Part shown: positions 8,650-17,473 of the stretch, one piece after another
Position numbering within the stretch: the first letter of the stretch is position 1
Layout: each line of letters opens with the position of its first letter
Source of the DNA: Pontiellaceae bacterium B1224
GTDB lineage: Bacteria > Verrucomicrobiota > Kiritimatiellia > Kiritimatiellales > Pontiellaceae
DNA: 64,000 nt
Direction: 5' to 3'
Assembly: GCA_029432815.1 (NCBI GenBank)
Contig: JAROBA010000024.1
Span: 1 to 64,000, forward strand
Made by a program: the position numbers and the translations under genes
The notes under the pieces: model-generated
What the model was told of the DNA's origin: nothing
Databases searched by the model: none
Seen by the model: only the letters and a program-made list of their open reading frames with translations

Positions 8650-9822
8650 TTACTCGTAGGTCTTTGCTATAAATGCGCCCACGAAAAGCAACCCAATGCC
8701 TGGCACTAACCAAATCGTCTGCCCCTCAATGAATCCCATCCAGTAAAACGGCAGCGCAAGCGCCATTGCAATCCACATGAAAGGCGTCCTGCTTTTTCGA
8801 GCAATCACCCGATAAAGCAGGTAAGCAGGAAAGACCAAGCCATAGGCACTCATGAAAAAACGATATATAATTTCGCCGCCGGAGAGTCCCGTGTAACCGG
8901 GAAGCACCGGCGCTAAAATACCGATGCAGCCGGCCACCACTAAGATCACAATGAGCAACGGCTGTTTATGCCGGGCATCCGGCAGAGTCCGCATACGATT
9001 CAGATGCACATGAATGCTGAAAAATGCCTGGCATAAAAGATGGAGCAGAATACCGGTAGCGAGCCAGGGAGTGGCAATTCGGGCAACCTGCGAGCCATCC
9101 ATGGCACCGGCAAATGCACCAGCATAACGCGTAGTCAGAAAAATCATGAATGAAAAGAAGCCGACGAAGCCGATCGTAAAGCCGAGGCGACCGTTCTTTT
9201 TTGAGTCAAGCTGCTGGCGTGCATGATGAAAGGTGATATCCAGGAACGGACACAGAAGAAAACCGAAAAGCATGACGGGAAGCATCCAGCGGGCATCCAT
9301 CGATTTTCGAGTTGAAGCAAAAAAGACCGCACTTGCTTCCTGTAGATCGGTTGTGAAGAAGGTTCCAACCAATACAGCCATGCTGAATGCGAATAATATA
9401 GCGGCCGCTTGTGGAATTTTCCCACGGCGGGTGAACCGGTTCAGCATCCATAAAAACAGAAGGAAAACTCCAATACCCCCGATGAAATAATAGAGGGGCA
9501 GGTTTAAAGCGGATCCGATGAAGCTTCCGATCCAAAGAATCCAGAAAACATGAAAAGCCAGCGTGATGGCAGAAAACCACCAGATGGCCCCGGAATGCTC
9601 TTCAACAAATTTAGCCGAATCGGAGCGTGTTTTAATAACCCAGCCCATGACCGCGGCACCAACAATATTCGGAACGGCAAAGATCCAATAGCCCGTCCAA
9701 CCCATATCACGGAGAAGGAGAATGGGCAGAAACATCCCAATGCACCAGGTCCATGAGCAGGCCAGATAGCCTCCCCAAAGGATGGGGTTACGGGTGGGTG
9801 CTGATGCGGACGAATCGCTCAT
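8650..9822 (-). CDS. Polytopic membrane protein, unknown function
   Basis: Protein of 390 residues with about ten hydrophobic segments. The N-terminal WTWCIGMFLPILLLRDMGWTGYWIF and PNIVGAAVMGWV resemble the opening helices of sodium:solute-symporter-like proteins found in planctomycetes and verrucomicrobia, but the classical transporter motifs further on are not obvious. The start codon lies immediately after the stop of the upstream gene at 9823, so the two are probably translated together. Confidence 0.6.
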   Translation of the reverse strand: MSDSSASAPTRNPILWGGYLACSWTWCIGMFLPILLLRDMGWTGYWIFAVPNIVGAAVMGWVIKTRSDSAKFVEEHSGAIWWFSAITLAFHVFWILWIGSFIGSALNLPLYYFIGGIGVFLLFLWMLNRFTRRGKIPQAAAILFAFSMAVLVGTFFTTDLQEASAVFFASTRKSMDARWMLPVMLFGFLLCPFLDITFHHARQQLDSKKNGRLGFTIGFVGFFSFMIFLTTRYAGAFAGAMDGSQVARIATPWLATGILLHLLCQAFFSIHVHLNRMRTLPDARHKQPLLIVILVVAGCIGILAPVLPGYTGLSGGEIIYRFFMSAYGLVFPAYLLYRVIARKSRTPFMWIAMALALPFYWMGFIEGQTIWLVPGIGLLFVGAFIAKTYE

Positions 9823-10437
9823 CTAACCGTTTTTGCGGAGTTTCTTCGCCTTGTGGTGCGACTTCGGGGTCACATGGAATGTGGCAGTACAACGGCCAAC
9901 GCGCTTTGGCTTGGCAGGCTTTCCGCCAACCATTCTTGGTTTGCCGCCTCGCACCAGCGCCTGAACAATGTCCATGCGAATCGCGATATTGAATTCCTTG
10001 CCCGAGGCAACCAGCTCATGGATATCATCCAGCGGCGTCATCTGATATTCCGCCGGTCCGAGGCACGGACGCAGAAACCGGTAATCCAGATGTTTACAGA
10101 CGACGGTATACTCACCGCCGCACACCTTGAAAATATAATTACCTCCGGCAATTTCCGAGTTTCCAAGCAGAGCCGCTCCGGCCATCGCATTATACCAGTT
10201 CTTATTAAACCGGCGAAACGGAAGAACCGCTCGCTGCGTGGTCTCATCAGAAGCCATGGTAAGCCCCGAGTGGAAAGCATACGGGAGCCAAATCATCGAA
10301 CAGACCCGGTTCCAGAAAAGATTGCGGGTTGAAAGCTCCGAAATGAATGCTTCTATGCGTTCATATAACGTGCGTTTATGCTCATCCCTCGCAGGATTCT
10401 GATTTTTCTCTTCATTTTCCATACTATCGTTAGCCAC
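9823..10437 (-). CDS. Putative hotdog-fold protein (DUF4442-like)
   Basis: Protein of about 204 residues. The central part, LPFRRFNKNWYNAMAGAALLGNSE followed by AGG, has the LP-x-x-x-F-N-x-N-x-x-x-x-M-x-G-A-x-L pattern of DUF4442/PaaI-like hotdog proteins, which are related to acyl-CoA thioesterases. The N-terminus is charged and the C-terminus is very basic (PKSHHKAKKLRKNG). The frame opens with GTG at 10437; an ATG at 10422 is an alternative, and neither has a strong ribosome site. It is directly coupled to the downstream membrane protein, so both may act in one lipid-related process (inference). Confidence 0.5.
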   Translation of the reverse strand: MANDSMENEEKNQNPARDEHKRTLYERIEAFISELSTRNLFWNRVCSMIWLPYAFHSGLTMASDETTQRAVLPFRRFNKNWYNAMAGAALLGNSEIAGGNYIFKVCGGEYTVVCKHLDYRFLRPCLGPAEYQMTPLDDIHELVASGKEFNIAIRMDIVQALVRGGKPRMVGGKPAKPKRVGRCTATFHVTPKSHHKAKKLRKNG

Positions 10438-10496
10438 TTTATTCTAAGAGATTTTGGAGGTTAAATTAAGCTGGCTCATTCCACGCCTCATAAATA

Positions 10497-10560
10497 ACGA
10501 AACAGCAATATTCACCAGCCAACTCAGAACTACAACCACTTTGCGGATGGTTTTGCCTTC
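10497..10560 (-). pseudogene. leuS: Fragment homologous to the leuS 3' end
   Basis: Read on the minus strand it encodes EGKTIRKVVVVLSWLVNIAV followed by S, against [20 protein letters not shown] plus S at the true leuS C-terminus (12255 onward). I count 47 of 63 identical bases and 15 of 21 identical residues, with many differences at third codon positions. The stop codon is lost. The fragment lies on the far side of the Fic module from leuS, as expected if the module had inserted at the gene end and displaced or supplied a leuS tail. Confidence 0.65.
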
Positions 10561-10694
10561 TTGACGCTCTGTTCTGAAGAACGCATTCCGTTCTGCCCCC
10601 CCCTTTCTGCGTCAAATCAAGAAGTCTCGCCTGTCAATCAGCGCAAATAGAATCTCGACCAAAAACCGCTCCTTATTACTAATTTTAGTAGTAA

Positions 10695-10713
10695 TTAGTA
10701 GTTTTTAGTATTT
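10695..10713 (+). repeat. 19-bp direct repeat, left copy (flanks Fic)
   Basis: The sequence TTAGTAGTTTTTAGTATTT is identical, in the same orientation, to 12175-12193. The two copies bracket the fic gene about 1.5 kb apart. Confidence 0.85.
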
Positions 10714-10755
10714 CCCATAAACGAGGAAATCCTCTCGTGATACTTCATTCGAAGT

Positions 10756-12099
10756 TTATTCAAAGGGTGATTTAAGTTTCTTGTCGATGTGCTCGGCAGG
10801 AAAATACGAAAAGCTACGCCCGGATTGTCTTCTTATGAGTAAATCGTTTTCTTCTAAATATTGAAGGTCTGTACGAGCGGTTTGATACACAACGTCATGT
10901 GTGTTTTGGTATGCCTTGATCGTATATTCAGCGTCAGGATTACGGAGAGCATGGCTCAGCAACGAGATCTGTCGGTGGTTAAGCTTGATAGCCGATTGGC
11001 GCAGCACTGTTTCTGTTAACCGAACCGATTTCGTTTTTTCTTTAATATACTGGTGCAATTCCTTGATCGCTTTCTGAATCACGTCCAAATGATAAATGAT
11101 AAAATAAGTAAGGTCATTTTCATCTGTTTCAGTATGGAGGAAAGCGCGGCCATATTTTGAGGGTGCTTTCTTAATAATATTGGAAATGGAGATAAACTCA
11201 CAAAGCCAATATTTTTGCTGAAGCATCGACCAATAAAACAGGGCCCTTGCCGTCCGCCCGTTTCCATCAACAAAGGGATGATCATAGGCCAACCAGAAAT
11301 GGAGAATGGTAGCTCGCACAACAGGATGAATGAAATAATCCGGCGTTTTACCATTTGCAAAATCACACATAGCATCCATACGTTTCGTGAGCTCTTTGCT
11401 CGGAGGAGGACTATGCAATACTTCATTGGACAGGTTTTCATAAACGCGAACATTGTCACTACTTCTAAACCGTCCCGCATCATCCGGATTTTCCAACGTC
11501 ATTTCGGTAACGGTTCGATGAATTTCAAAAACCAAATCCGGAGTCATAGTCTTTTCTGAACACTCTCGGATAAACTGCATGGTCCGGTAGTTGTTAAAAA
11601 TCATCCGCTCACTCGTATCCCGGGGAGCTCGATTTTCCCTCAACATTTCCTTAGCAACCTTCCGGGTTGTCGTCGCCCCTTCCAGCTGGCTGGATGTGAT
11701 GGCCTCTTCTGTCAGGGAATGTAAGAGATACCGATTCCGAACCTGAGGGTTGGTTAATCCCTCCTCCGGCATTTCAATGCGTCCACCGGCATTTTGGTCG
11801 ATGTGGTGCAGCATTTCAGGGATTGGATCCGGCAGAGAAAATATGAACGGCTCGCCCTTTGTGCACGACAGAGTTTGCAGAGTTTTCTGCTGTTGCTTTC
11901 TCGCCTGTTTAAGAGAAAGCCACCACTGATCATGTGTAAAGCCAGCGGGAGGATTTAAACGGCGAAGTTTATCCCAATGCATGTACTCTCCGTTATAAGT
12001 AGCTTTCTGATTCGCGAAAACCCAACGCACGGTTACGGGATCTTTATATAACTGATCAATAAGAGCACCCCAGTCCGGTGGTGTTGCAGGTATTTTCAT
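10756..12099 (-). CDS. Fic-domain protein (AMPylator type) with N-terminal inhibitory helix
   Basis: Protein of about 447 residues. The Fic active loop H-P-F-x-x-G-N-G-R-x-x-R is intact as [12 protein letters not shown] (about residues 278-289), so transfer of AMP (or another nucleotide moiety) to a protein hydroxyl is expected. The inhibitory helix motif S/T-x-x-x-E-G is present upstream as SSQLEGA (about residue 142), the arrangement of autoinhibited class II Fic proteins. An N-terminal DUF4172-like region and a C-terminal winged-helix-like region (about residues 370-447) flank it. ATG at 12099 is preferred to TTG at 12111. It stands alone, without an antitoxin gene, and its promoter region has two palindromes. 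Lower GC than leuS suggests acquisition. Confidence 0.9.
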   Translation of the reverse strand: MKIPATPPDWGALIDQLYKDPVTVRWVFANQKATYNGEYMHWDKLRRLNPPAGFTHDQWWLSLKQARKQQQKTLQTLSCTKGEPFIFSLPDPIPEMLHHIDQNAGGRIEMPEEGLTNPQVRNRYLLHSLTEEAITSSQLEGATTTRKVAKEMLRENRAPRDTSERMIFNNYRTMQFIRECSEKTMTPDLVFEIHRTVTEMTLENPDDAGRFRSSDNVRVYENLSNEVLHSPPPSKELTKRMDAMCDFANGKTPDYFIHPVVRATILHFWLAYDHPFVDGNGRTARALFYWSMLQQKYWLCEFISISNIIKKAPSKYGRAFLHTETDENDLTYFIIYHLDVIQKAIKELHQYIKEKTKSVRLTETVLRQSAIKLNHRQISLLSHALRNPDAEYTIKAYQNTHDVVYQTARTDLQYLEENDLLIRRQSGRSFSYFPAEHIDKKLKSPFE

Positions 12100-12121
12100 A
12101 ATAAGTACCAATAATTACTAT

Positions 12122-12143
12122 TTACTACTAAAATTAGTAGTAA
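12122..12143. promoter_or_regulatory. Palindrome upstream of fic (operator candidate 1)
   Basis: TTACTACTAA-AA-TTAGTAGTAA is a dyad with 10-bp arms and a 2-bp centre, lying 23 bases upstream of the fic start. This is a position suited to autorepression by the C-terminal winged helix (inference). Confidence 0.5.
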
Positions 12144-12164
12144 TCGAGCTGGCGCAAAACCACA

Positions 12165-12193
12165 ACTACTAATTTTAGTAGTTTTTAGTATTT
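12165..12193. promoter_or_regulatory. Palindrome 2 and right copy of the 19-bp direct repeat
   Basis: ACTACTAA-TT-TTAGTAGT (12165-12182) is a second dyad of the same sequence class, and 12175-12193 is the right copy of the 19-bp direct repeat. It lies between the fic promoter and the end of leuS. Confidence 0.55.
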
Positions 12194-12251
12194 ATTAGTA
12201 ATTCCGTATATAGATGCTGATTAGCACATAACTACTATATCTAGTGCTTTT

Positions 12252-14774
12252 CTACGAAACCGCGATGTTTACGAGGCGGCCGGGGACTACGATGACTTTG
12301 CGGACGGTTTTGCCTTCGAGCCAGGATTGAACCTTTTCGGAGGCCATGGCGATGGCTTCGATCTCGTCTTTTGACGCTGAAGACGGAACCTTGATCTGGT
12401 CGCGGACTTTGCCGTTGACCTGTACGGCGAGCTGGAGCTCATCGCGCTTGAGAGCTTCTTCGTTCACGACGGGCCAGTCGGCGTTCATCACACCGGCGTC
12501 ATGGCCGAGTTCGACCCACAACTCTTCGGCAATGTGCGGCGCGAATGGTGAGAGCAGAAGCACTACGTTGACCATCGCATCGCGGAAAACAATCTTGGCG
12601 GATTCAGACGAATCAGCGGAAATTTTCAGGTGATCGATGGCGTTCATCAGTTCCATAATGGCCGCGATGGCGGTGTTGAAGGTGAACGCGCCGTCGAGCC
12701 CTTTGGTGATCTGCTGAATCGTTTCGTTGGTCTTGCGATAGAGATCGCGCTCGGCGTCGGCCATTTTTCCAATGTCTGGAAGTTTGCCTTCGACCGCTTT
12801 AAGCAGATCGAGGTTTTCGGCGATGCGGCGCCAGATGCGTTTGAGGAAACGCGATGCGCCTTCGACGCCGGTATCCTGCCATTCGGCTTCTTTTTCCGGC
12901 GGGCCGATAAAGAGCGTGTAGAGGCGAACGGTGTCGGCACCATACTTTTCGAGCAGCTCTTCGGGACTGACGACATTGCCCTTGGATTTGGACATTTTGT
13001 ACAGATTTCCGTCGGGCCCTTTTTTGCAAATCATGCCCTGCGTGAACAGGTGCTTGAATGGCTCGTCGAAATCGATCAAGCCGAGATCCTTAATGGCTTT
13101 GGTGAAGAAGCGCGCATAAAGCAGATGCAGAATCGCGTGCTCAATGCCGCCGATATATTGATCGACCGGCATCCATTTATTGGAGATTGCGGAATTAACG
13201 GCCTGAGTAGAATCCTGTGCGCTGAGATAGCGCAGATAATACCACGACGAATCCACGAACGTATCCATGGTGTCGGACTCGCGGGTGGCGGGTTTTCCAC
13301 ACTTTGGACACGTGCAATTCATGAAGGCTTCGCTGGATTTCAGCGGCGATTCGCCTTCGGCTTTAAATTCCACATCGGTCGGCAGCAGGATCGGGAGGTT
13401 TTCCTCTTTTTCCGGAACCACACCGCAGGATTCGCAATAAACCATCGGGATCGGTGCGCCCCAGTAGCGCTGACGGGAAATCAGCCAGTCGCGGAGACGA
13501 AAATTAATTTTACCCTTTCCGAAGCCTTTTTCTTCAGCGAGGGCAATCATCGCTTTGATGGCTTCGCGGTTTCCAAGGCCTGTAAATTCGGCGGAATCCA
13601 TGCAGGTGCCGTCTTCGGTGTACGCATCTTCCATCTCTTCCAGCACGAGTGAGTTGTCCGGATTCTGGATGGAAAGCTTGATGGGCAGATCATATTTTTT
13701 GGCGAAGGCAAAGTCGCGCTGGTCATGCGCCGGAACCGCCATAACGGCGCCGGTGCCGTACATGAGGACATAGTTGCCGACCCACAGCTCAATCTTTTCG
13801 CCGTTGTAGGGATTAATCAGATAGCGCCCCGTGAAGCGGCCTTCCTTTTCAACTTCGTCGGCTTCGCGGTCGAGATTGGTCAGCTTCGAGCTGGCCTTGA
13901 TAAATTCGAGCACTTCGGCTTCCTGCGGCAGACCGGCGACGAGGCTTTTCAGTTCCGGATGTTCCGGCGCGAGGGCCATATAGGTGCAGCCGTAGATGGT
14001 GTCGACGCGGGTGGTGTAGCAGGCAATTTTATCGACGTTGTCCCCTGCCCCGTCTTCGCGCGGCACAATCGGAAAATCAATTTCGGCGCCCTCGGAGCGA
14101 CCGATCCAGTTTTTCTGCATGGTTTTCACGCGGGTCGGCCAGCCGTCGAGCGTGTCGAGATCGTCGAGCAGGCGCTGGGCGTATTCGGTGATTTTAAAGA
14201 ACCATTGGTCCATTGATTTCTGGTCGACTTCGGAATCACAGCGTTCGCAAAGCCCATCAACCACTTGCTCGTTGGCGAGTACGGTGGCGCACGACGGGCA
14301 CCAGTTGACATTGGAATTTTGTTTATAGGCGAGGCCCTGTTTATAGAACTGCAGGAAAAGCCACTGGGTCCATTTGTAATAATCCGGCATGCAGGAGGTG
14401 ACTTCCTTGTCCCAGTCATACATGCAACCCCAGGCGCGAAGCTGTTCCTTCATGGTGGCAATGTTGGCGGTGGTGTATTCCGCCGGCGGCGTGCCGGTTT
14501 TAATGGCGGCATTTTCCGCGGGGAGGCCGAACGAATCCCAGCCCATCGGGGTGAGTACATCGAAGCCCTGCATTTTTTTGTAGCGCGCGACGGCATCGCC
14601 GATGATGTAGTTACGCCCGTGCCCGACGTGAAGCTTCCCCGACGGATACGGGAACATCATCAGGCAGTAGTACGGGTTTTCCGCCGCCGCCAGATCGGTT
14701 TTAAAATCGCCGTTTTCGTCCCAAAAATTCTGCCACTTCTGCTCAATCTCACCAAATGGATAGTCTTCTCTCAT
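12252..14774 (-). CDS. leuS: Leucyl-tRNA synthetase
   Basis: Cytoplasmic class I synthetase charging tRNA-Leu; about 840 residues, the usual bacterial length. The HIGH motif appears as [18 protein letters not shown] (about residue 45) and the KMSKS loop as [15 protein letters not shown] (about residue 600); the CP1 editing domain and a zinc-type CxxC segment ([13 protein letters not shown]) lie between. The C-terminal domain ends [20 protein letters not shown] at 14774 ([14 protein letters not shown]) is preferred because GGAG lies just upstream and the family starts there; the frame also allows TTG at 14792. The gene end is next to the Fic module. Confidence 0.97.
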   Translation of the reverse strand: MREDYPFGEIEQKWQNFWDENGDFKTDLAAAENPYYCLMMFPYPSGKLHVGHGRNYIIGDAVARYKKMQGFDVLTPMGWDSFGLPAENAAIKTGTPPAEYTTANIATMKEQLRAWGCMYDWDKEVTSCMPDYYKWTQWLFLQFYKQGLAYKQNSNVNWCPSCATVLANEQVVDGLCERCDSEVDQKSMDQWFFKITEYAQRLLDDLDTLDGWPTRVKTMQKNWIGRSEGAEIDFPIVPREDGAGDNVDKIACYTTRVDTIYGCTYMALAPEHPELKSLVAGLPQEAEVLEFIKASSKLTNLDREADEVEKEGRFTGRYLINPYNGEKIELWVGNYVLMYGTGAVMAVPAHDQRDFAFAKKYDLPIKLSIQNPDNSLVLEEMEDAYTEDGTCMDSAEFTGLGNREAIKAMIALAEEKGFGKGKINFRLRDWLISRQRYWGAPIPMVYCESCGVVPEKEENLPILLPTDVEFKAEGESPLKSSEAFMNCTCPKCGKPATRESDTMDTFVDSSWYYLRYLSAQDSTQAVNSAISNKWMPVDQYIGGIEHAILHLLYARFFTKAIKDLGLIDFDEPFKHLFTQGMICKKGPDGNLYKMSKSKGNVVSPEELLEKYGADTVRLYTLFIGPPEKEAEWQDTGVEGASRFLKRIWRRIAENLDLLKAVEGKLPDIGKMADAERDLYRKTNETIQQITKGLDGAFTFNTAIAAIMELMNAIDHLKISADSSESAKIVFRDAMVNVVLLLSPFAPHIAEELWVELGHDAGVMNADWPVVNEEALKRDELQLAVQVNGKVRDQIKVPSSASKDEIEAIAMASEKVQSWLEGKTVRKVIVVPGRLVNIAVS

Positions 14775-14839
14775 CGCCCTGCTCCGTTCCAATTTTTTTC
14801 AAAGGTCGGAATCATAGGGATTCGCCTAGGCTTTTCCAC

Positions 14840-14854
14840 TTCCAAAGGTTGGAA
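14840..14854. repeat. 15-bp palindrome TTCCAANNNTTGGAA (copy 3)
   Basis: Perfect copy with centre AGG, in the divergent promoter region between leuS and the EF-hand gene, 66 bases upstream of the leuS start. Confidence 0.9.
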
Positions 14855-15035
14855 ATTTAAAGAAAGAGCCCTTGAACGACTGGAAAAGCGACTGCCCGGC
14901 CATGACCTTTGATCGGCGTGACTAAAATTCTCTGGCGCATTCCATCTCTTTGCATTTCTAAAAGCACATCGTTCAAACAATATTTCCGGCACCCCTACGT
15001 TATTGTGTCACAACCTAATTAGAAGGAGATAGAAG

Positions 15036-15665
15036 ATGACAACTCAGACATTAAAACGAGCAGGATTGGTCATGGCGCTTTTCGGAGCAGCCTATGCGGC
15101 AGAAGCACAAAGGAGTGGCGGACAACGTTTAAGCCGCGAAGAGATCATTATTAAATATGACACCGACGGTGACGGGCAACTCAGCGATACCGAACGCGAA
15201 GTTATGCAAAAAGAGATGGGCGGACGCACGGGACGGAACAACGGCCAGCGCATGAGCCGGGAAGAAATAATTGCCAAGTACGATGTGGACGGCGACGGCC
15301 AGCTCAGCGATGCCGAAAAAGAAACCATGCGCAGCGAAATGGGCCAACGTGAACGTGGTCCGCGCACAGAACAGATTGATACGGTTACTCTGATTACGAA
15401 ATATGACACCGATGGAAGCGGAGAGCTCTCAGCAACCGAACTCGCCGTTCTTTTGGCCGAGCAAAACAGCCAACCGGAACAAGGCAGCCCGCGCAACAGA
15501 GGCGAAAGAGAAGAAGAACAGGCCCAGGATCAGAACCGCAAACAACAACGGTTGAGCCGTGCAGAAATCATGGCTAAATATGACACCGACAGCGATGGTA
15601 AACTCAGCGATACCGAACGCACAGCCATGCGAGAAGACATGCAGAAAAGCCGTAGCGCACAATAA
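15036..15665 (+). CDS. Secreted protein with four EF-hand calcium-binding loops
   Basis: Protein of 209 residues with an N-terminal signal peptide (about residues 1-24, ending AYAAEA-QR). Four canonical EF-hand loops are present: DTDGDGQLSDTE, DVDGDGQLSDAE, DTDGSGELSATE and DTDSDGKLSDTE, each with Asp at 1 and 3, Gly at 6 and Glu at 12. Each of the first, second and fourth follows an LSREEI/MSREEI/LSRAEI helix and K-Y, so the protein is an internal repeat. It probably binds calcium outside the cytoplasm. The linker before the last repeat is rich in Q/E/R. It has a strong AGGAG site and ends at a strong terminator, so it is a single-gene unit. Confidence 0.88.
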   Translation: MTTQTLKRAGLVMALFGAAYAAEAQRSGGQRLSREEIIIKYDTDGDGQLSDTEREVMQKEMGGRTGRNNGQRMSREEIIAKYDVDGDGQLSDAEKETMRSEMGQRERGPRTEQIDTVTLITKYDTDGSGELSATELAVLLAEQNSQPEQGSPRNRGEREEEQAQDQNRKQQRLSRAEIMAKYDTDSDGKLSDTERTAMREDMQKSRSAQ

Positions 15666-15690
15666 CACGTATCACACCGATAAACTCTGC

Positions 15691-15729
15691 GGCATACAAA
15701 CGGACTTCCCCGTTTGTATGCCTTTTTTT
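15691..15729 (+). terminator. Rho-independent terminator of the EF-hand gene
   Basis: GGCATACAAACGG (15691-15703) pairs with CCGTTTGTATGCC (15710-15722), followed by seven T residues. A textbook structure 25 bases after the stop codon. Confidence 0.93.
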
Positions 15730-16015
15730 ATAAATGGCCTCTCGCAGTTTGCATCAAAGGATGGCACCCCCATCTCTACGAATTCTCAACATGCTCTTTT
15801 TAACTTAGATTCGGAATGGCCAAGTTTACTGCATCCACAAGATTTTAAAAGCGCAGTGGATGTAGTGAAATCGGCCTCCCGAAGGGTGAATTAGTATAGC
15901 CACTCATGATAATTGGGAGCCGGTGATCAATTTCCGATTTACACGGATACCTTTTTTCCGTGGCCACAGTTTCCGGTGATCCGCCCTTCTCACAAATTAT
16001 GAGCGCCCATAAATG
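15730..16015. other. Intergenic region between convergent units
   Basis: No gene recognised. ACTGCATCCAC (15828-15838) and GTGGATGTAGT (15856-15866) form an inverted repeat with one mismatch and a 17-base loop, of unknown purpose; it might be part of a terminator for the opposing gsp operon or an old repeat. Confidence 0.5.
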
Positions 16016-16870
16016 CTATCTGCGGCCTCGCCCCCCCCCAGAATCAGAACCACCTCCACCCCGCTCCGATGCAGCGGACGAAGATTCCCTATTCGATGAA
16101 TTTTCATTCTGCCGCGATTCTCCCGGAGGCTGAAACCCTTCCGAAATGCGTTCCGCCAATCGGGAGCGTTGCTCTGGCGACATATTTTCAACCATGCTGC
16201 GCATCTGCTGGAAAGCCTGCGCCCGCTGTTCGCGCGCGGACGATTGCTGCGTTCGCTGCGATGAAGTATTTGATCCCGCGTTCGAGGTTCCGCCCTGCTC
16301 CGTCACGGCCAGTTGGCCCTGCCCATAGCCGGCTTCCGCATTATCTTTCACGTGTTTCGCAGGCGTGTAGTCCACCAGATAGGTTTCCACTTCGCCGGTA
16401 ATGATGTGCTCAAAGACCACCCCTTCAAATGTAATTTCCTTGATGTCCCACTCGCTCAGAAAATCAACAATCGGTTTACGCGAATCGCGCGGATTTGTGA
16501 TGCTTCTGATCACAGAATCAACATCGCCTTTCCAGACCCGCAGGTTGGCATCCGAGCGGTTTTTGAGCGAAAATACAGCACTGCTTTCGTCTCCGAGATA
16601 CACCCCTTTCACCACCAAATCGGAAAATGTATTTTGACCGGTAGCCTTACGCTCTTTCACAAAAAGATGCTTCTCGACGACCTGTTCCATGCTCGGAAGA
16701 TTGCTGTTGGGTTCAATCGTATTGGGTATACTCAAGTCGTACGAAACCTCATCGTCCATCGCCAATTCGTGTTCCATCGGGGCGCGTGCGGAAACCACCA
16801 CCCCAACGGCTCCAATGGCGCAACATGTGGCAAGACCAGGTATGATTAATTGATTCATTTTAAGCGTCAT
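16016..16870 (-). CDS. Putative GspC/PilP-like type II secretion accessory protein
   Basis: Protein of 284 residues, last gene of the secretion operon. One N-terminal membrane segment (about residues 7-28) is followed by a periplasmic part whose LVVKGVYLGDESSAVFSLKN and later VWKGDVDSVIRSI recall the HR domain of GspC (and PilP), which contacts the secretin. The C-terminal 90 residues are low complexity: Gln/Ser/Arg then Gly/Arg-rich, ending GGGRGRR. The start has a GGAGG site and overlaps the stop of the gspM-like gene by 4 bases, so the two are coupled. Assignment as GspC rests on position and weak similarity. Confidence 0.5.
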   Translation of the reverse strand: MTLKMNQLIIPGLATCCAIGAVGVVVSARAPMEHELAMDDEVSYDLSIPNTIEPNSNLPSMEQVVEKHLFVKERKATGQNTFSDLVVKGVYLGDESSAVFSLKNRSDANLRVWKGDVDSVIRSITNPRDSRKPIVDFLSEWDIKEITFEGVVFEHIITGEVETYLVDYTPAKHVKDNAEAGYGQGQLAVTEQGGTSNAGSNTSSQRTQQSSAREQRAQAFQQMRSMVENMSPEQRSRLAERISEGFQPPGESRQNENSSNRESSSAASERGGGGSDSGGGRGRR

Positions 16871-17469
16871 TTTTCACCTCCCGCCTGGCAGAGAATTTTG
16901 ATCGACATATTCAGAGTGAGTTGCGGTTCACTCGTATTTTCCGCGCTGGCTTCACGTCGCCGCCGGCGAGTTCTTCTTTCAGCAAGAGAAATATTATCGA
17001 TCAGCATGAGCGGCCGATACGTTTCAAGCCTGTAGATAAACTTGAGAATTTCCGGATAACGACCTTCACCTTTAATCTGCAAGTTCATCTGATTGGCCGC
17101 ATCGCCAATGGACGAACGGCCCGCCGTGGTTTCCAACGAAAGATCGGGTCCGAGCTCATTTAAGAGCTTCGTCATGGCAGTTTGCGTCAGAATCCGGTTT
17201 TCGATCGGCGGAAAAAACAAATCATCGGCCTTGCGCAAGGCGGCCACCATTTTTTCGTGCTCTTCCTCAATCGTCCAAGCATCGAGTTCAAATGTATACA
17301 GTTCTTCCAGCAGATCGACTTCGTCCTGAAGCAATTCAAACTGCTCCTCCCGAAAAGCGGTCGCCTTTTTGGAGACCGGATATACCACCAGCCCAAACAG
17401 CAGCACGGCACCGCCCGCCATCACATACAGCCGCTCTCGGCGCGACATTTTAACCAAAGGATTCTTCAT
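16867..17469 (-). CDS. gspM: GspM/PilO-like inner-membrane platform protein
   Basis: Protein of 200 residues: a short basic cytoplasmic tail (MKNPLVKMSRRERLY), one membrane helix (about residues 14-32), a coiled-coil stretch (about 36-75) and a C-terminal ferredoxin-like region with IKGEGRYPEILKFIYRLETY, the pattern of PilO and GspM. These proteins pair with PilN/GspL in the inner-membrane platform of type II secretion and type IV pili. The gene is 4 bases downstream of the GspL-like gene and has a GGAG ribosome site. Confidence 0.7.
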   Translation of the reverse strand: MKNPLVKMSRRERLYVMAGGAVLLFGLVVYPVSKKATAFREEQFELLQDEVDLLEELYTFELDAWTIEEEHEKMVAALRKADDLFFPPIENRILTQTAMTKLLNELGPDLSLETTAGRSSIGDAANQMNLQIKGEGRYPEILKFIYRLETYRPLMLIDNISLAERRTRRRRREASAENTSEPQLTLNMSIKILCQAGGEK

Positions 17470-17473
17470 GGTT

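Larger units (their letters stand above)
10438..10755. other. Intergenic region with leuS remnant and AT-rich repeats
   Basis: This gap of 318 bases holds a diverged leuS 3'-end fragment (10497-10560), a run of seven C residues near 10597-10603 and AT-rich TAGTAG palindromes (10675-10713) that match the sequence upstream of the Fic gene. No complete gene is seen. Confidence 0.7.

Noticed and set aside
12630-13652. Long plus-strand open frame antisense to leuS
   Set aside because: It is a shadow of a GC-rich coding region in the opposite strand, with no ribosome site or family resemblance, and leuS is certain.
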